Positions 19,846-31,399 of a stretch of DNA of 64,000 bases are shown in pieces. Within the stretch, counting starts at the first letter, position 1, and each line of letters opens with the position of its first letter. The notes under the pieces were generated by a model. The model ran no database searches. It was not told where the DNA came from and worked only from the letters and a program-made list of their open reading frames with translations. Source of the DNA: Lindgomyces ingoldianus (taxonomy: Eukaryota > Ascomycota > Dothideomycetes > Pleosporales > Lindgomycetaceae); contig NW_022985165.1 in assembly GCF_010093535.1 (NCBI RefSeq), positions 554,725 through 618,724 of the forward strand. The letters are read 5' to 3'. A program made the translations under genes and the position numbers.

Positions 19846-20530
19846 CTAATCATGTTCCACATATGTCACTAGCTCCTTTTCCGTCCAAGCCCAAAGCTTC
19901 TTTGCAAAACCTTTGTCCTCCGATAGAGCACTGGTGTTACCCGTCAACTCAATGGGGTCATAGTACTCTCCACTCACCATGCCATTAGCTGTACTTGCCC
20001 AGAGATAGCTCTTTGCTCCTTCTTCTACCGCCATACTCACGAGCAGAACCACAGCCACCTACAAAAATGGAATGAACAGCCTAACACCATTGGGCTGGAA
20101 AAGATCGGCCTTGACGCTCCCTGGGTCAATTGCCAATGTAGTGAGCTGGGGGTACTACTATGCTACCTCCCGAGCGTAAAGAATGTTGACTAACTTGCCA
20201 TAGCAATACCTGATAATTGGTGCCATGCTATTAGCCTTAGACTTCAGAGCTTATAAACTAATGATACGCACGTTCGAGGCCGAAGAGTGTGGAGCAGACT
20301 TGAGGGGGGGCATCACCGGTCTTGCCAGCAAGGCGTGGCCCATGTGGTTCGCCCCGAACCCTAGCTCATACCCTTCCTTGGTGACTGCGTTGGGATCACC
20401 CATGATGCCTGCGTTGAGCATGAGAATGTGAAGTCGTGAGGCGGAGTCGAGAAAGGTTGTCATTAACGATTCATTGCACATGCACCTCTGCCCGTCGTAG
20501 ACATCGAAGAAAAGGTAAACCTCGAATGGT
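19846..20530 (-). pseudogene. Short-chain dehydrogenase/reductase (SDR) pseudogene
   Basis: The complement of 20,251-20,530 reads RLHILMLNAGIM then GYELGFGANHMGHALL and NVRIISL, the NAG and NHxGH blocks of fungal retinol-dehydrogenase-like SDRs. After an in-frame stop the same frame gives IIRYCYGKLVNILYARE, containing the catalytic Y-x3-K, then TTLAIDPGSVKADLF. After a frame change it ends EGAKSYLWAS...SGEYYDP...KKLWAWTEKELVTY, the usual SDR C-terminus. The cofactor-binding TGxxxGxG segment is missing; the region upstream of 20,530 does not match. At least two stops and one frame change make it a broken gene. The damage is not concentrated in RIP-type stops, and base use is like normal genic DNA. 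Confidence 0.8.
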
Positions 20531-22031
20531 CCAGGTACCGAATCGATACGCAATCCCCCGGCTATTTCTATTCTACCTTCTGGGGGACATTGGCGGCCTA
20601 AGGGGTGCAAGCGGACTGGCAGTCTCCTACGCCATTCCAGCGTTGACCGACGCCTACAAAAGGGACTGCCATTTGGTTCCAGAAGAAATGAGCCCTTGCT
20701 TGATGAACGGGAGCAATTCACGTTTCGGCAGTACAATAAAACAATCGAGTACCTTCGACACCACTTGCTGGTGGAGAACTGAACACTCCTGCGCATAACG
20801 CTCATCACCTGCGTAGTATCCGTATACCTTGAATTCGTTCGTTGACACTACGAAACAGGGCACACTTATTTCCGAACGGGATTCATTTTGTTTACAGCCA
20901 CTCAACCCCAGTCAAGCACCGTCGGCGACGACGGAGCTCTCACGTTAATACGCTCTCCCGAGTCCAACGACGACCTGATCGTTGAAGCCTGCTTTAGGTT
21001 ATATATCCAGATGAAGCTCTTCGGGCACATAATTCAGCATCCTACATTTGCTTTACATGCACCTAGAAGCGAGCTCCCAATACCTGCGTTTACCTCACTT
21101 AATCAAGCGGGGCAAGATTTAGACAGTTTGCTGGATACAACCATCTAGCTGGTGGTCTTATGCCGTTTCGAATGTGTCCCCCGAGGCGGTACACTTTCTA
21201 GCAGATCGTAAGACAAGCAGCATGGCATTCAAATTGATCTTGCATCTTGGCGCCAGGCTAACCAACTGCCCAGCTACTCCAATCACTCCTCGGGGCGTCT
21301 TCGCCTGCTAGCTCCTGTGTGCCAACCATACAATAACATACGTCATGGCTGAGACTATATGCAAATTGATCTTCGGCTGCTATACCTACCCCTTCGCCTC
21401 TATCACAGCTCATTCCTTACAGCTCTGGAAAGGTGTTCTAGAACGCCCCGTTTTCGAGCTGTCTCCGACTTATAGCATGGGAATGTCCAAGTCAATTGCA
21501 GATCTAGGTTCAATTCCGCCCTTACTATACGGCTCTGAGGTGCCGAGGTCGCAGTGTCAAGTTCCAGGCTATAGAATTGCTCAACTCCATTCCCCACAAG
21601 GATGTGGGATTCAGCGCTGGCTTCATGTGTTTCCAGGGAGGTATTAGAGGTATTAGAGGTTGACTTCTATGGGGAACCTTGCATGGTCGACAACTTTTTA
21701 CTCACCAGGATGCCAGAGAAACTTGAGTGTCAGCTATCAACCGTACTAGAGAAGGAGAGGGTGCTTGAAGTTCAGGTGATGCTGCCTAACAGTCCCATAG
21801 AAAGTCTCAAATTAATATGTAAGCAAAAGAGGGACAATAGCTTTTGTAAGACAGTTACGGTAGAGCATAACCCACGTTTAAAATGCTGAGAAGAAGAAGT
21901 TGGATATTATTAGAGACAGCATAATTGGTATTCAGTGAACAATCAGCAGGCAACACCATATGATTGAAGTTCCTTAACGAACAATTTCTACTGCATCCTT
22001 AAAGTATTACTTCCCCGTGACAAGCTCGCCA
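20531..22031. other. Normal-composition DNA without a recognised gene
   Basis: About 1.5 kb free of RIP signature between the SDR pseudogene and the DUF8021 gene. It holds several short open frames: plus strand 20,888-21,148 (86 codons), 21,345-21,647 (100) and 21,602-21,889 (95); minus strand 21,403-21,597. They overlap or lie head to tail without consistent strand, show no domain I recognise and no signal peptide, and no clear splice structure joins them. One possibility is a further decayed gene; another is simple intergenic DNA. I do not call any of them. Confidence 0.45.
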
Positions 22032-22841
22032 CTATCTTCCGCAATTTTTGGTTGCACACACAGTAGTTTCATGAATATAACGAATCAACCCTCCCTCGAC
22101 CCTTATGAAGTTGGTGCTAGCAGTGCCATTTGGTTTGGTTTTATCAATGAACGGAAAGTCATTAAAGATATCCACGCCACCCATCTCCTCGTCAATGACG
22201 TAGCGGCGGTTGGTGATCTTAAACGGTTGCGGGAACTGAGGCATTTTACAGGTGTTGGTTGTCGGACTTTTGTCGCCCGTGTACATGCCGCCTTCGAGCC
22301 GGGCACATGGTGTGCCATATGGGACCTTGACGTTGCTGTCGCCCCAGCTGTCGAGGTAAGCGTCGCCGGCGGCCTTGATAACGGTGCGGCTGTCCCGCTT
22401 GCTCTCTGGGATGGGATCCCATTTCTCTTTCTTTGTCCAGGAAAGTTGGCCCTTCGCATCGAACGCCCAGTCGCCGCTGTCTGCCACCACAGATTGGATG
22501 GTCGTGATCCTATCGTCGGTGAAGAGCATCCGCGTGTTGATGACATATGGGTTTTTGTTCGTGGCCGCTGAGAGTTCCGTGAAAGTAGCACACAGAGTAG
22601 TGTCGTACAGACTGCGGTTGAAGTCGATTGTGATAGGCTGGGTAAGAACACCCTTCTTGATATCCATGGGTGTATCATTCTCCGCATAGCTGACGTTTTC
22701 GGCCAAAGGGAGCATATTCGTCTGCCCGGCGGCTTGTGCTCGAATGTATGCCTCTGTGGCCTCCTGGAGCATTGTTCGACTGCATATCGCTGAGGCTTGG
22801 GAGGCAAGACCCACGCAAACCAATAAAACTGAATAGATCAT
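22032..22841 (-). CDS. Predicted secreted DUF8021 domain protein
   Basis: A single uninterrupted 269-residue frame. Residues 1-18 (MIYSVLLVCVGLASQASA) form a signal peptide with an A-S-A cleavage site. The mature part has six cysteines, in ICSR, TLCAT, TPCAR, NTCKM, VCATK and NCGR, suggesting disulfides in an exported protein. Blocks such as TMLQEATEAYIRAQAAG, ISIDF-like ITIDFNRSLYDT, NPYVINTRMLF, TTIQSVVADSGDWAFD, PIPESKRDSR, AYLDSWGD and RYVIDEEMGGVDIFNDF are those of fungal DUF8021 proteins, which have no established biochemical function. The chosen start is the first ATG, directly before the signal peptide; a 234-codon frame overlapping it is a shadow. It is the only intact gene in the window and stands in a small RIP-free island, a setting where effectors are often found. 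That role is speculation. Confidence 0.88.
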   Translation of the reverse strand: MIYSVLLVCVGLASQASAICSRTMLQEATEAYIRAQAAGQTNMLPLAENVSYAENDTPMDIKKGVLTQPITIDFNRSLYDTTLCATFTELSAATNKNPYVINTRMLFTDDRITTIQSVVADSGDWAFDAKGQLSWTKKEKWDPIPESKRDSRTVIKAAGDAYLDSWGDSNVKVPYGTPCARLEGGMYTGDKSPTTNTCKMPQFPQPFKITNRRYVIDEEMGGVDIFNDFPFIDKTKPNGTASTNFIRVEGGLIRYIHETTVCATKNCGR

Positions 22842-23278
22842 ATCTTCTTTTCTAAATCACAGTGTTTAGAAGTTCAAGTGTTTCTTCGCTCTTAAGCTAA
22901 GTCATTGTGGCATTGAGGTTATCGGTGCATTTTGTATGAGGCAAAGTGGAAACAGGTGGGGCCTGTAAATTCTACTCTAGCTCCCCTTGTTTTAGCCTGT
23001 TTAGCTAACTTCTTATTTTAATAGTTTCCTCCAGAGACCTTGCTCCCCCGCAATCTCTTGATATTCTAAGTACATGATTCGGCATTATAAATTGCGCAAT
23101 GTTGACTATCATAAAGATATTATATTCGCCAGTAGGTGCTATATTATCTACTCTATGTTATAAAATAATAATACTCTAAAGAAATGTACTGGCTAAGTAC
23201 CTTCTATTTATTTAAGATTAACTAATTTAGACTAACGGGTTTCATAAGCAAGCAGACCACCCCACTAAAACGCCTGCG
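22842..23278. other. Upstream region of the DUF8021 gene and right edge of the island
   Basis: The first 250 bp or so have normal composition and would contain the promoter of the minus-strand gene. I see no convincing TATA or CAAT element. The start codon has a purine at -3 (GAT-ATG). Beyond about 23,100 the sequence turns AT-rich. Confidence 0.4.
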
Positions 23279-23492
23279 TGTGATGACAAGCACTGTCTCT
23301 ACTACCGTACAGAGCTAGTGAAGCGAGGTAGAGTAGGTCGGCTCTATTTCACCTATACTAGGATGGGGAGAGAAGGAGGTGAAGGCTTTCGCGAGAGAAA
23401 AGCTTGCGCAGCGCCAAGGCGCTAGCACGCTCGCTTGGCTCTTAATGCGATCATGTGACTAGCAGTGTAGCTTAAAAAGCAGCACCGTCACA
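23279..23492. repeat. Solo LTR of the Gypsy C family (short variant)
   Basis: It starts TGTGATGACAAGCACTG and ends GCACCGTCACA, like the Gypsy C LTRs at 48,277 and 56,418, but is 214 bp instead of 275 and retains CpG sites. Flanks are CTGCG and CTATA; these would be the same 5-mer only if three RIP transitions occurred, so the duplication is unproven. Confidence 0.75.
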
Positions 23493-23981
23493 CTATACAG
23501 CAAACAATACATAATCTCTTTACAACATAGCGTATAAACAACCTATCTAGAAGAAGATCTATACATTGCTATTTTTAGTATTACATTAAAGTAGAGTTAG
23601 AGTATAAAATTTGCTACTATAGTATTTAATATCTTTTATATAATAGTATGTAATTAACATACTATATAACATGCTTAACATGCTATAGGTATTAAGAATT
23701 AGGAGTATAATGTTAATACATTTTATTTATAGATAGATAGATAGATAGAATAAACAAACAGTATACTAAAACAGTAGTTACAGAAGTACATTAATAAGAA
23801 TTATAATAACTAGGTAGAATAGCTTCTATAAGTATAGTTTACCTTTAATATAGCTAAGTCTAGTACTATAAAAATACTTACTATTCTATGCTAACTATAG
23901 CTATAAACTAAAACCTATTTAAAATCTTTAGAAGGCTAAACAGGGTTTCTAAATAAGTAGAATAAAAAGGTAGAAAAACTA
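23493..23981. other. AT-rich stretch with a (GATA)n microsatellite
   Basis: No gene or element is recognised. A TAGA/GATA tandem of about 19 bp lies at 23,730-23,749. The right edge is the TA target of pogo 3 (23,980-23,981). Confidence 0.55.
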
Positions 23982-25494
23982 ACGTACTTTATAGGCAAGT
24001 TGCTTACACACCTAAGTTGCTTACTTTTGCTAAGACCCTACTATACTACTCTTCCTACACTAATGCATTTCTAACAACACTACTTAAACATGTTAAAGGA
24101 ATGTTAGATGTAGCTTACACTTTAGGCTTTTAAATAAAATGTAACACTTTTTAACTAACATGCTACAGCTATTTATAGAGTCTTTTAAAAAATAATAAGT
24201 AACTAACACACTAGATAACTTTTCTAAGCTAATTATATAGCTAACTTATAAAAGCTAGATAATAATAAAAAGTAAGTAATTATTTAGCACATACTTAAGC
24301 TAGATGTGTAAGGATTTCCCCCCTAGCTAGTAGCTGTAGCTAATATAGCTAATTCTTTACACGCTAAGCATAATATAGGCTATATTAGCATAAACTAGCT
24401 TAATACATTTATTAAGTGTTACCTAGAGCTTAAAGTAAAGTTTAAGTGTAAGTATAACTATAAAAAAGCTTTTTATAAAATTTTTATAGTAATTTAAAGC
24501 TAGTTTAACTTTATAAAGAATATTAAAGCTAAGTATAGTATCTAGAATAATAACATATATAACTTTAATAAGATAAAGTTTATAATAAGCTAAATATCTA
24601 CTAAAGCAGTTATTATAAGTTTAGAGAGATAAGAACAGCTAAAAGCAGTCTAGCTAGGTAACTAGAAGTAGACAACAGCTATCTAGAGCATTAATGCTAA
24701 AAAGTAGGCTATTTTACCTTTTATTATTTTTTAAAGTAGTAACTACTTTTTAAACTAGTATAAGAAGGAAAATCTACTTTAAGATTAAGTTATTATAATC
24801 TCTAAGTATAGCTAAACTACTAATTAGCTTAGTCTAGACTAGTTAAAGCACTTTAATGTGTATATAAAAAAGTGTACTATTAGTAGCTACTATCTACTAG
24901 TTATTAATAGCTATAAGAGCTATAACTTACTTTATTTTTAGTAATACTATAAAAATAATAAAATTATTACTATTTATATACTTTTTTACTTATTACACTT
25001 TTTATAGCTACTTAATGTAGGTTATTTTACTTCTTTAAAGAAAGTGTATAGGCGCTAAGCTAAAAACTTTATATATAACTAAATTATTTATATTATAAAA
25101 ATAAAGTTCTTACTATGCTTTAAAGTAGCTTATAATGCTATAATTACTTTTAGTAATATCTAAGAAGAGTTCTAAGGCGCTAGATTAGTTCCTTTTAACC
25201 TATAATAAGTTATAATAGGCCTTAATATAAAGTTGTGCACTTTATTACTACTACTACCTATATATAATAAGCCTTAGTAGTTATAAACTCTAAGTAATAC
25301 TTTAAAACTTAAGTTATAATTAATGCTTATAAAGATAAAGATTTAAAAGCATATAAATAGTTTACTAACTTTTATAGTTAAAGTGTTTAAAAAGGTCTTA
25401 AAGAGGGCAGCAATAATTATGCATAAGCTAGTGTTAGTGTAATAGAAAATTACTAAGCTTTAAGCAGCTAATAAGGCTACTACATAACATATAT

Positions 25495-25867
25495 TGTAAA
25501 AAACAGGGTATACACTTCGCAATTAAGAGGTGTATTGACCAACAAGGGCGTAACTGTGACATAGAAGTACAATTAGTACCCGCCTAATTCCTAAGGCAAT
25601 CCTCTGCTATCTAAAGAGGGCTTCTACAACTGGCTATATACTTCTCTAGAGAGCCAGGCACGGCAGCGCTGGTAGCAACAGATCTAGTATGCTGTAGGTC
25701 TAGTTTAAAGTATTACCTGTCTAGGATGCCTAGCTTTTTAGGCAAGGTAGGCATTGTCTAGGAAGTGCAGGGTTAACAGCACAGGTTAGGAGTTGTCTAG
25801 GACTGCCTAGTGCAGTCTAGGCTAGTCTACAATAGCCTAGAAAACACCTAGATAGCTAGTTATTATA
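25495..25867 (-). repeat. Gypsy A LTR (3' in element sense)
   Basis: Termini TGTAAAAAAC and TTATTATA (ancestral GTCGTTACA). The first 150 bp are little mutated; the last 110 bp are heavily RIP-altered relative to the partner copy. Confidence 0.9.
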
Positions 25868-28100
25868 AAGCTCTATCTTTTTCTAAGGCGCAACCTTACG
25901 CCTAAATCTAAGCCCTTTTTTAAGGTTTAGAAGTTACATAATTTTATGTTACTTTAAATTTAATCTAAGGGGTTAAATACTTTCTACTAAGCTAAATCTT
26001 TTATTACACCTACACTTTACTCTACGCTTCTAGTATGTATTTTAAAGAGATTTTCTGCAGGAGCCCCTAGGCCTTTCTAGGGGTTCCTAAGGTGTTCTAG
26101 GGCCCCCCTAGGCTAGAGGACCCTATATAAAGCTCTGTCTATCCTAAAGAGTCTCTATTCTAACTGCCTTTAAATTCTTCCTTAGCTAGCCACCCTAGCT
26201 AGCTATCCCCTGTCCTATTTTTAAGGCCTCTAGTCCTGTCTATCCTAATCTAGGCCCCCCTAGGCCCTCTAAGCCCTATCTTGCATATTCTACTACTAAT
26301 AATGTCTTTCCTAGCTAGTAAGCAGTTAGATAAGATTGCCTTAGCTATAAATAAAGCTTTAGCTACTGTTAATCCCTACTTAACTTACCTTAATAAGATT
26401 ATAGGCAGGATTATAGCGCATAAGCTAGGTGTAATTCTACTATGCTGTTTCCTTGTTAAGAAGGATTGCAATGTCTAGACTTATAATACCTACATCTGTT
26501 AAGGCTTGTTAGAGCCTAAGCACACTAATAACCTTTTAAAGTGCAATAGCTGCTATAAGGGTGGCAGAGACTGCTATTAAGTAGGTTATTCTAGGGCTGT
26601 TTATAGCTGTTTAGGGGTCCCTAAGGTGCTTCTTAGTTCTTTTTACTAATTCTTAGGTTATAGTGCCTAGAGGACTATTACTTAGTAATTATAACTATTA
26701 TAAGCACTATCCTTAGTAGTTTTCTCTAGCTTAAGACCTAAATTAACCTTAGCAACACTTAAAAGTACCTGCTAAATATTATTAAAGGTCTTTATAAAAA
26801 GGTTAATAGAGTTATTATTTATCTTAATAAGTTTATAATCTCTAGCTACTTTTTAAACACTCTTAGGTTTCCCTAGGGGTCTTTAGGGCTTTTTAGGGGT
26901 TTTTAGACTAATTCTTGCTAGGCTTATCTATAGTAAGATAGCTAGTAACGCTCTAACCCCTCTCTATGTTAGCAAGAAGGTGTTTAGGGACTTAGGTATT
27001 ATTAGTCTTAGTAAAGCAAAAAAAAAGGCATTAGTAAAGTGTAAAAAAAAAATAAGTAATAATAATAGCTTAGAACCTCTTTCTCTAGTCTCTAAGCACG
27101 TCTGCACTATATGTTCTCTAACCTGTACCTATCTAGGCTTTTCTAGAGCAGTCTAACCCTATCTAGAGTACTTAGCCTTCTACTGCTAATTTTAGTGTTC
27201 TTTAGGCTTAGGTCCTCTTCCTTGCTAAAGAATTTTATAAAAGTAAGTAAAGCATGTAGAAAACTAACTTTACTTATAATTTTAACACTTTTAACTCTAA
27301 GCAAAACATTTTTTAAAGATAAGGCAGGTTATCTGCCTTTATTTTTAGTTTTTTTAGCATTTTTTTTTCTTTATATTAGTCTAGCAGATCTAGGGGTCTC
27401 TAGGCCTGTCTAGGCTCTCTAGGATAGGTTTTGCCTTTTTTAGGTTTCTACCTACTATTCTCTTCTTCTCTAGGACAGTTTAGTCTATTTTTACATAGTA
27501 GTAGCTTCTTTAAGAATAGTTATAGCACTTTATACTCTTTTTATATTCTCTTTAGTAGCTTACTTTTTTTTTAAGTTTCTTTAGTAAAGTCTAGGCTTTA
27601 TAGTGCATCTGTTCCTCTTTTTAGGGGTATCTAGGCTAGTCTAGGGGTAATCTAGACTAATCTAGTAGTATTTAAAAATAAGGATAGTAAAAAACAGGCT
27701 AAGTTTCTAAAGTTTATAGTGCTTAAAAGTTTTTTTTAAATATTTTAAGCTTTTATAAAGTTATCTAGTCTAGGTTTGTTCTTTCTAGTCTAGTCCTTTT
27801 TAGCCTAATTTAGCCTTCTCTTCTCTCTTCTTATTCTCTTTTATACTAGTAGTCCTACTTATCTCTAGAATTTATTTATAGCCCTTTTAAATATGTCTTT
27901 TACTAGGAGTAGTTAGTTATCTTCCTTTCTAAACCCTTTCTAGCGTACTCTGTATAGCTATATTCCCTTATGCAGCTTTTAGTCTATAATGTAGTCTATG
28001 TTCTATATATCTGTTCCTACTTAGGGTATTACTGCCTTAGCTAGGAGTTGTTTGCAAAGTAATAAGTAACTTAAAAGTGCTAGCTTAAAAAGGCTAACAT
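25868..28100 (-). other. Long 3' region of Gypsy A between LTR and integrase
   Basis: About 2.2 kb lie between the polypurine tract (complement of 25,870-25,890, AGAAAAAGATAGAG) and the GPY segment of the integrase. The plus strand is pyrimidine-rich with dense CCTAGG/CTAGG motifs, some of which are RIP products of CCAGG. Short plus-strand open frames at 26,281-26,478 (65 codons) and 27,195-27,413 (72 codons) are antisense to the element and have no recognisable domain; I do not call them. A TATATAAAG sequence lies at 26,132. No env-like or chromodomain signature was recognised. Confidence 0.5.
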
Positions 28101-31100
28101 AAAATACTAAGTAAATCTAAAAGCTAGCTAGTAAGTTTAAGTAGTAAAATTAAGTCTTATGTATAGTAAAAACTTTTTAAGGGCCTATATATTTATTATC
28201 TAGCTTCTTTTTTAGCTAGAAGGTAGTAATGTTTTTAGTGCTAAAGTATACCTAGTCTCTTACTAAGTATATTTTATATTTATGTGTTTTATTATGCTAT
28301 TACTTCTAGTACTTTTACACTGTTCTAAGGTGTTTAGCTAGCTTTTACTTAGTTTAGGCTAGTTTGTTACTGTCTTAAAGTGCTTATAAAAAAATACTAG
28401 CCTTTTTTACTTATTTTAGCATGTCTGTAGACAGCAGATTCTTCCTATAGACAGCCTAAAATAGCAATATCTTTATAGAGCTATAGACAGCGTTGTTGTA
28501 GGTATATTCTATGTTAGAAAGAATCTCTGCCTAGTTATTTTACTTATAGTTGCAGTATATTTAGAGATACTACTTTAATGTTTAGTTTTAGCACTTAGTC
28601 TAGCTATTAGTTTATAAGTAAAAGGTAGTAGAAAAAAGTCTTTTTATTTCTAAGTAGGCTATAAACATTTTCTAATAGGTAGACATAAATAAGGCTCCCT
28701 AGTCTATTATAATAAAAAAAAGGGGCTATAGAGTTTTAAAATTTTTTGCCTAAAAGTCTTAGCTAAAGCTGCTGCCTTTAAGGTGCCTCTACTAAAAATG
28801 TAGTAGGCTATTTTAAAGAAATAATTAACTATAACTAAAATACTATTATAGCTCTTTCTATTTAACTAGCTAGGTAGTAGCTCTATAATAAAATCTATAG
28901 AGATATCCTCCTAGATCCTAGAGGGGACTAGAAGGGGCTAAAGTTCCCTATACAGAGCATGTTAAGGGGATTTCGCGCGTTAGCAGGCCTAGCATGTGCT
29001 AAGGTAGTCTTTAGTGTATTACTATATACCTAGCTAATAGAAGTCCCTTTATACTTAATAAAGGGTTTTACTAAATCTAAAATAGCCTACTAAAAGATAG
29101 TTATAGTAGGCCTAAAAGGCTTAAATTTTTACTTTTTTAAGTATGTAAGTCTTTTTTTTATAAGTAAGAAGTCCCTTTTTTTTTTCTAACTACCTACTTA
29201 CTTAGTTTAGTTAGTCTTTTATATTCTTTTTCTAAGCTTTTCTTACGCCTTTAGCGTGCAGATCTTCTCTAAGCCCCTTTATAATTACTTTTATTAAAGA
29301 GCTTTCTAGGCTTTAGGTCTTATTTACTATTCTAGCAGTACCTAAGGCCTTTATCTTAGTTGCTTAGGTAATAGCTGCTATTCTTAGCTGTCCTAGGCTC
29401 TTCTAGAGTAATCTTGCCCTATCTAGCTTTAGTTTACGCTGCAGATTATAAAGTGCTTACTTCTGCAATCCTAGGCTATTCTTATTATTACTCTTCTTAC
29501 TCTTTTTATAATTAGGCCTCTTTAAGGGCTTATTAGTAGAGTTAGTTTTACCTAGTTAATAATAAATTTAAAAGTTAAAAGTAGCTACCTACTCTACTTA
29601 CTAAGCCTACCTCCTAGTTAGGGTCTTAGTAGTTATAAACCCTTAGAGGTTAGCATAGTCTGTTAAGAGTTTTATTATGTAGGCAGCCCTCTTTAGATAG
29701 TAGCGCTAGTGTTTAAAGCCCTCTACTATAGCAAGTAGCTTACTATTATAGGTGTTATAGTTACATTCTACTACTATTATTTTACACAAGAAAAAGGCTA
29801 TAAGGTGCTACTAGTCTTTTTCTGCCCTATCTAGCCTAGGCTAGCTTAGAATTCCTAAGATTATATATCCTAAGGCATTAGTTTTAACCTAGCAGTGTAA
29901 GTTAAAATTAAAATGTACTAGTAGTAGTCTTCTAGTAAATTTACTCTTTAGTTTATTAAAGGCAGACACTGCTTAAAGACTTAGTGCTAAGAAAATAAAC
30001 TTCTTTTTATGTTACTAATAGCCTTTCTTAGCTAAACTTTAGAGTTATTAGGTAAGCTAGTGTAAAAAAGTAGTAATCTGTAAAAATCTTTTTATAAAGT
30101 GTTAGTAGTAGTTAGTAAACCTTAAAAAGATATAAATCTCCTTTATAGTTCTAGAGATTAGCCACCTCTAGATAGCTTTAACTTAGTCCTCCTCTATCTA
30201 GACCCCCTCTAGAGTAATAATAAAGCCTAAGTACTCTACTTTATCTATGTAAAATTTATATTTTAAGAGCTTAGTGTATAGCTTATGCTAAAAAAGCCTA
30301 AATAAGACTAAGTAAATGTGCTTCTTATACTTAACTTTATTTTAAAAGTAGATAAGTATATTATCTAAGTAGATAATATAATATATATTAAAAAGGTCTA
30401 ATAGTGTAGAGTTAATATAACTCTAAAAGACTACTAGGGCGTTTATAAGTCTAAAGGGCATTATAGTGTATTTAAAATAGCTGTAGCAGGTCTAGAAGGC
30501 AGTTTTCTACTTATCCCCCTTCTTAATCTAAATACAGTAGTAGGTGTTACACAGGTCTAGTTTAAAGTAAATTTTAGCGCAGCTTAATTAATCTAAAAAT
30601 TCTCTAATTAATAAAAGAGAGTATTAGTTCTTTACTATAATAGCATTAAAGCCCTAGTAGTCTATATAGAGTTAAAGTGTCCTATCTTTCTTTTTTATAA
30701 ATAGAATAGGGGCCCCTGCCTTTAATATTAAGCAGCGTATCTATCCCTGTTCTAGGTTTGTCTAGATATACTTTTATAAGACTTCTACTTTAGTAGTAAA
30801 AAGACTATAAAGGGGGCTGTATAAAAGTTTTTTTTTTATTTAAGTTAATTATAAGCTTGTGTAAGCTATAGTTAGGCAAAAGAAAGGCGTTATATTCTAA
30901 GAATGCTTCTTAAAACTCCTTAAAGTATGCTAACAGCAGCCTAGGCTCCTCTAAGGTTAGTTAGAATGCGCAAGTAATTACTATTATAAACATATTATTA
31001 TTAAAGTTTATTAGTACCTTTATAAATGCTTTTAAGCTATTTAGACTAATTTTTTTATAAAGTTAGTAGTGTCCTTAAAAATAGACTGTCTTATGCATAA
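28100..31100 (-). pseudogene. Gypsy A pol remnant (RT, RNase H, integrase)
   Basis: Complement of 30,643-30,682 reads GTL*LYIDY*GFNA, the altered form of LRLCVDYRGLNA. Complement of 30,361-30,386 reads YIIYLDN, the YLDD catalytic motif with the second Asp changed to Asn. Complement of about 28,886-28,950 matches [23 protein letters not shown] of the integrase core. Complement of 28,181-28,267 reads VYFSTKNITTF then KKLDNKYIGP, the GPY module that closes Gypsy integrases. Stops are abundant and of RIP type. The order on the minus strand is RT before integrase. Confidence 0.8.
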
Positions 31101-31399
31101 AGTTAAGAGTTAAGTTTTATTCTTTTAGCTAGAGCATACTTAATATTATACTATAACTAAAGATTCTTATTATAAAGAAGGTAAATTTGCTTACTTAAAA
31201 CTACCTCTTACTATTCTTAATATAGTAAAAGATGTTAGCCCTTTTTATAACCTCTAATAGCTGTCCTTCTAGGGATATAAAGAAGCCTAGGTTTACTAGG
31301 TTAACTACTACACCTGCTTATTTAGTAAAGTCTTAATCTAGAAAGTTTACTTCTGCTCTAGAGTTTATTATAGCTTAGCAGTAGTAAAAAAAGGTTAGA

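Noticed and set aside
20436..20798. 120-codon plus-strand frame and overlapping minus-strand frames at 20,654-20,905
   Set aside because: They overlap the SDR pseudogene region in other frames, with no recognisable domain or start context.
22017..22807. Plus-strand frames at 22,017-22,571 and 22,375-22,689 and a 234-codon minus frame at 22,103-22,807
   Set aside because: All are shadows of the DUF8021 coding sequence; only the 22,032-22,841 frame has a signal peptide and family blocks.
26281..26478. 65-codon hydrophobic plus-strand frame
   Set aside because: Antisense to Gypsy A in a low-complexity pyrimidine-rich region, with no homology I can recognise.
27195..27413. 72-codon plus-strand frame with hydrophobic C-terminus
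   Set aside because: Same setting as 26,281-26,478; the apparent membrane segment follows from T-rich composition.
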